DNA of 6,474 nucleotides, from NCBI GenBank assembly GCA_007126675.1, contig SLAU01000098.1, positions 1 to 6,474 of the forward strand, read 5' to 3'. Source of the stretch: Balneolaceae bacterium (GTDB taxonomy: Bacteria; Bacteroidota; Rhodothermia; Balneolales; Balneolaceae). The notes under the pieces were generated by a model. The model saw only the letters and a program-made list of their open reading frames with translations, ran no database searches and had not been told where the DNA came from. A program made the position numbers and the translations under genes. This document shows positions 4,654-6,474 of this stretch, piece by piece. Each line of letters starts with the position of its first letter. Positions within the stretch are counted from its first letter, which is position 1.

Positions 4654-6333
4654 ATGGCAAAGAAAATCAACAAATTCAGCTCAAAATTAACCGAAAGTCA
4701 ATCGCAGGTCGGATCAAAAGCAATGCTTTATGCAACCGGCCTGAGCGAGGACGACATGAAAAAGGCCCAAATTGGAATTGCAAGTACCGGCTGGGATGGC
4801 AATCCTTGCAACATGCATCTCAATGGTTTGGCGGACGTAATCAAGCAGAGTGTGTGGCAGAATGAAATGGTAGGTTTCGTGTTTCATACCATCGGGGTGA
4901 GTGATGGTATTTCGATGGGAACACAGGGAATGAAGTACTCGCTGCCCTCAAGGGATATTATAGCCGACTCCATCGAAACGGTGATGAAGGCACAGTGGTA
5001 TGATGCCAACATTTCGGTGGTGGGCTGCGATAAAAATATGCCCGGATCGGTGATGGCGATGGCGCGTTTGAACCGACCGTCAATCATGGTTTATGGCGGC
5101 ACCATCCGGCCGGGAAATTTAAACGGAGAGAAACTGGATATTGTGTCGGCGTTTGAGTCATATGGGAAGTATTTGTCGAAGGAGTTCACTGAAGAACAGA
5201 TGAACCAGGTTTTGAAGCACGCCTGTCCGGGCGCCGGTGCCTGCGGTGGAATGTATACCGCAAATACGATGGCTTCAGCCATTGAGACAATGGGAGTGAG
5301 TCTCCCGTTCAGTTCATCGATTCCCGCCACTCACGATGAAAAGCGAAAAGAGTGTGAGCGGGCCGGCAAAGCGATCCGGATACTGCTTGAGAAGGATATC
5401 AAACCGCTAGACATTATCACTAAAGATTCACTCGAAAATGCAGTGGCAATGATCATAGCCCTGGGCGGCTCCACAAACGCTGTACTACATATGCTTGCAA
5501 TGGCGCAAGCAGCAGAGGTCGATTTTACGATTGATGATTTCCAGGCGGTAAGTGACCGTACACCTTTCCTGGCCGACCTGAAACCGAGCGGGAAGTATGT
5601 GATGGAAGATCTCTACAATGTTGGAGGAGTGCCTGCCGTGCAAAAACTTCTTCTTGAACATGGATATCTGAACGGCGGCTGCATCACAGTTACAGGTAAA
5701 ACACTTGCCGAAAATGTGGAAGAGCTGCCTGGACTTCTTGAGGAGCAGAAAGTAATTCACCCGGTATCCGATCCCGTCAAAAAAACCGGTCATCTTCAGA
5801 TTTTATACGGAAACCTGTCACCCGAAGGAAGTGTGGCAAAAATTACGGGCAAGGAGGGTACTCAATTCTCCGGGCCGGCCAAAGTGTTTGAGTCGGAGGA
5901 AGATGCTCTTCAGGGAATTCAGGGAGGAAAAGTTAAAGAAGGCGATGTGGTGGTAATTCGATACGAAGGCCCTAAAGGCGGACCCGGAATGCGCGAAATG
6001 CTATCCATTACCGCGGCTATTATGGGGGCTGGACTCGGGAAAGATGTGGCACTCATTACCGACGGACGATTTTCCGGCGGAACCCACGGATTTGTGATCG
6101 GCCATGTTACTCCCGAAGCACAACTCGGGGGAGCCATCGGCCTGCTGAAAGATGGTGATGTGATCACGATCGATGCCGATGAGCGCCTCCTGCAGGTAGA
6201 GCTGACAGATGAAGAACTGGAAAACCGCCGGAAAAACTGGACAGCCCCGGAACTGAAAGTGAAGAGCGGTTCGCTTTACAAATATGCGAAGCTGGTTTCA
6301 ACAGCGAGTGAGGGGTGTGTAACGGATTTATGA
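4654..6333 (+). CDS. ilvD: Dihydroxy-acid dehydratase, 559 aa
   Basis: Dehydrates 2,3-dihydroxy-isovalerate and 2,3-dihydroxy-3-methylvalerate to the 2-oxo acids that are transaminated to valine and isoleucine (EC 4.2.1.9); a cytosolic iron-sulfur, Mg-dependent enzyme. Seen: three cluster cysteines, C52 in GNPCNMHL, C125 in GCDKNMPGS and C197 in CPGAGACGGMYTANTM; K127, which is carbamylated and binds Mg in characterised homologues; D84 in GVSDGISMG; metal-ligand glutamate region EGPKGGPGMREML (438-450); active-site Ser S474 in DGRFSGGTHGFVIGH. About 560 residues is the shorter form, like plant and actinobacterial [2Fe-2S] enzymes, rather than the 616-residue oxygen-sensitive [4Fe-4S] E. coli enzyme; cluster type is inferred. 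The ATG at 4654 gives an N-terminus in line with homologues; no Shine-Dalgarno sequence precedes it. It is divergent from ilvBN across a 515-bp control region. EDD (6-phosphogluconate dehydratase), a relative, is disfavoured by length and context. Confidence 0.97.
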   Translation: MAKKINKFSSKLTESQSQVGSKAMLYATGLSEDDMKKAQIGIASTGWDGNPCNMHLNGLADVIKQSVWQNEMVGFVFHTIGVSDGISMGTQGMKYSLPSRDIIADSIETVMKAQWYDANISVVGCDKNMPGSVMAMARLNRPSIMVYGGTIRPGNLNGEKLDIVSAFESYGKYLSKEFTEEQMNQVLKHACPGAGACGGMYTANTMASAIETMGVSLPFSSSIPATHDEKRKECERAGKAIRILLEKDIKPLDIITKDSLENAVAMIIALGGSTNAVLHMLAMAQAAEVDFTIDDFQAVSDRTPFLADLKPSGKYVMEDLYNVGGVPAVQKLLLEHGYLNGGCITVTGKTLAENVEELPGLLEEQKVIHPVSDPVKKTGHLQILYGNLSPEGSVAKITGKEGTQFSGPAKVFESEEDALQGIQGGKVKEGDVVVIRYEGPKGGPGMREMLSITAAIMGAGLGKDVALITDGRFSGGTHGFVIGHVTPEAQLGGAIGLLKDGDVITIDADERLLQVELTDEELENRRKNWTAPELKVKSGSLYKYAKLVSTASEGCVTDL

Positions 6334-6367
6334 TCAATCCTCAGATTATTATATTCAGAGATTGATT
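6333..6367 (+). other. Weak stem-loop at the ilvD stop codon
   Basis: ATCAATC (6333-6339), starting in the stop codon, pairs with GATTGAT (6360-6366), and TC/GA pairs extend it past a bulged C around an AT-rich loop. No U-run follows, so it may protect the 3' end or be incidental. Confidence 0.25.
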
Positions 6368-6377
6368 CGAGCTGTGA

Positions 6378-6406
6378 TTCTTAAGCCTAGCTCTTGAAGA
6401 ACTTTT
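6378..6406 (+). terminator. Possible weak terminator after ilvD
   Basis: TTCTTAAG (6378-6385) pairs with CTTGAAGAA (6393-6401), 8 pairs with one bulged G, followed by CTTTT. The stem is AT-rich and the U-run short, so termination strength is doubtful. Confidence 0.25.
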
Positions 6407-6423
6407 AGCTTACTATTTCTCTT

Positions 6424-6468
6424 GTACTTTTGAACGATCAGTCGGGGGACGGACGGGCTCAAAAGTAC
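6424..6468. repeat. Perfect 10-bp inverted repeat with a G-rich centre near the right edge
   Basis: GTACTTTTGA (6424-6433) and TCAAAAGTAC (6459-6468) are exact reverse complements around a 25-base G-rich centre that contains GTCggggGAC (6441-6450). It could be a dispersed repeat, the edge of another element, or a hairpin of a transcript from either side; the window ends 6 bases later, so this cannot be settled. Confidence 0.5.
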
Positions 6469-6474
6469 GATGCC

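Overview
The window holds the core of a branched-chain amino acid (BCAA) pathway, laid out as two divergent units. On the minus strand, reading from the middle to the left edge, are ilvB (acetohydroxyacid synthase large subunit), ilvN (its small subunit), ilvC (ketol-acid reductoisomerase) and the first 103 codons of a citramalate synthase gene (cimA) cut by the left edge. On the plus strand is ilvD (dihydroxy-acid dehydratase). Together IlvBN, IlvC and IlvD give the three shared steps to the 2-oxo acids of valine and isoleucine, and CimA would supply 2-oxobutyrate for isoleucine from pyruvate without threonine.

The organism looks like a free-living, prototrophic member of the Bacteroidota/Balneolota/Rhodothermota group. 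This is inferred from protein style, A-rich starts lacking Shine-Dalgarno sequences at ilvC, ilvD and cimA, promoter-like boxes resembling TTTG...TAnnTTTG, and G/C-run hairpin repeats in the intergenic gaps. The placement is moderately supported; nothing in the window fixes a genus.

Layout: 1-311 cimA start (minus); 312-573 spacer with a composite inverted-repeat element; 574-1608 ilvC; 1609-1820 spacer with a second element of the same architecture; 1821-2345 ilvN; 2342-4138 ilvB, overlapping ilvN by 4 bases (ATGA); 4139-4653 divergent control region; 4654-6333 ilvD; 6334-6474 downstream DNA with weak hairpins and a perfect 10-bp inverted repeat.

The most interesting part is the 515-bp control region. 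From a TTGACA-type minus-strand promoter near 4500-4526, the ilvB transcript would carry a leader of about 350 nt. The leader contains an ORF (4232-4462) that is 47% Ile/Leu/Val overall and about 68% in its last 28 codons. At the end of the ORF begins a chain of four segments that can pair 1:2, 2:3 or 3:4, and segment 4 contains the ilvB ribosome-binding site. The geometry matches a leader-peptide attenuator acting on translation rather than termination. On the ilvD side, a near-perfect 22-bp palindrome lies over the predicted -10 box. A second point of interest is IlvN: the three positions that bind feedback valine in E. coli IlvH (Asn11, Gly14, Asn29) read His, Asn and Glu here.
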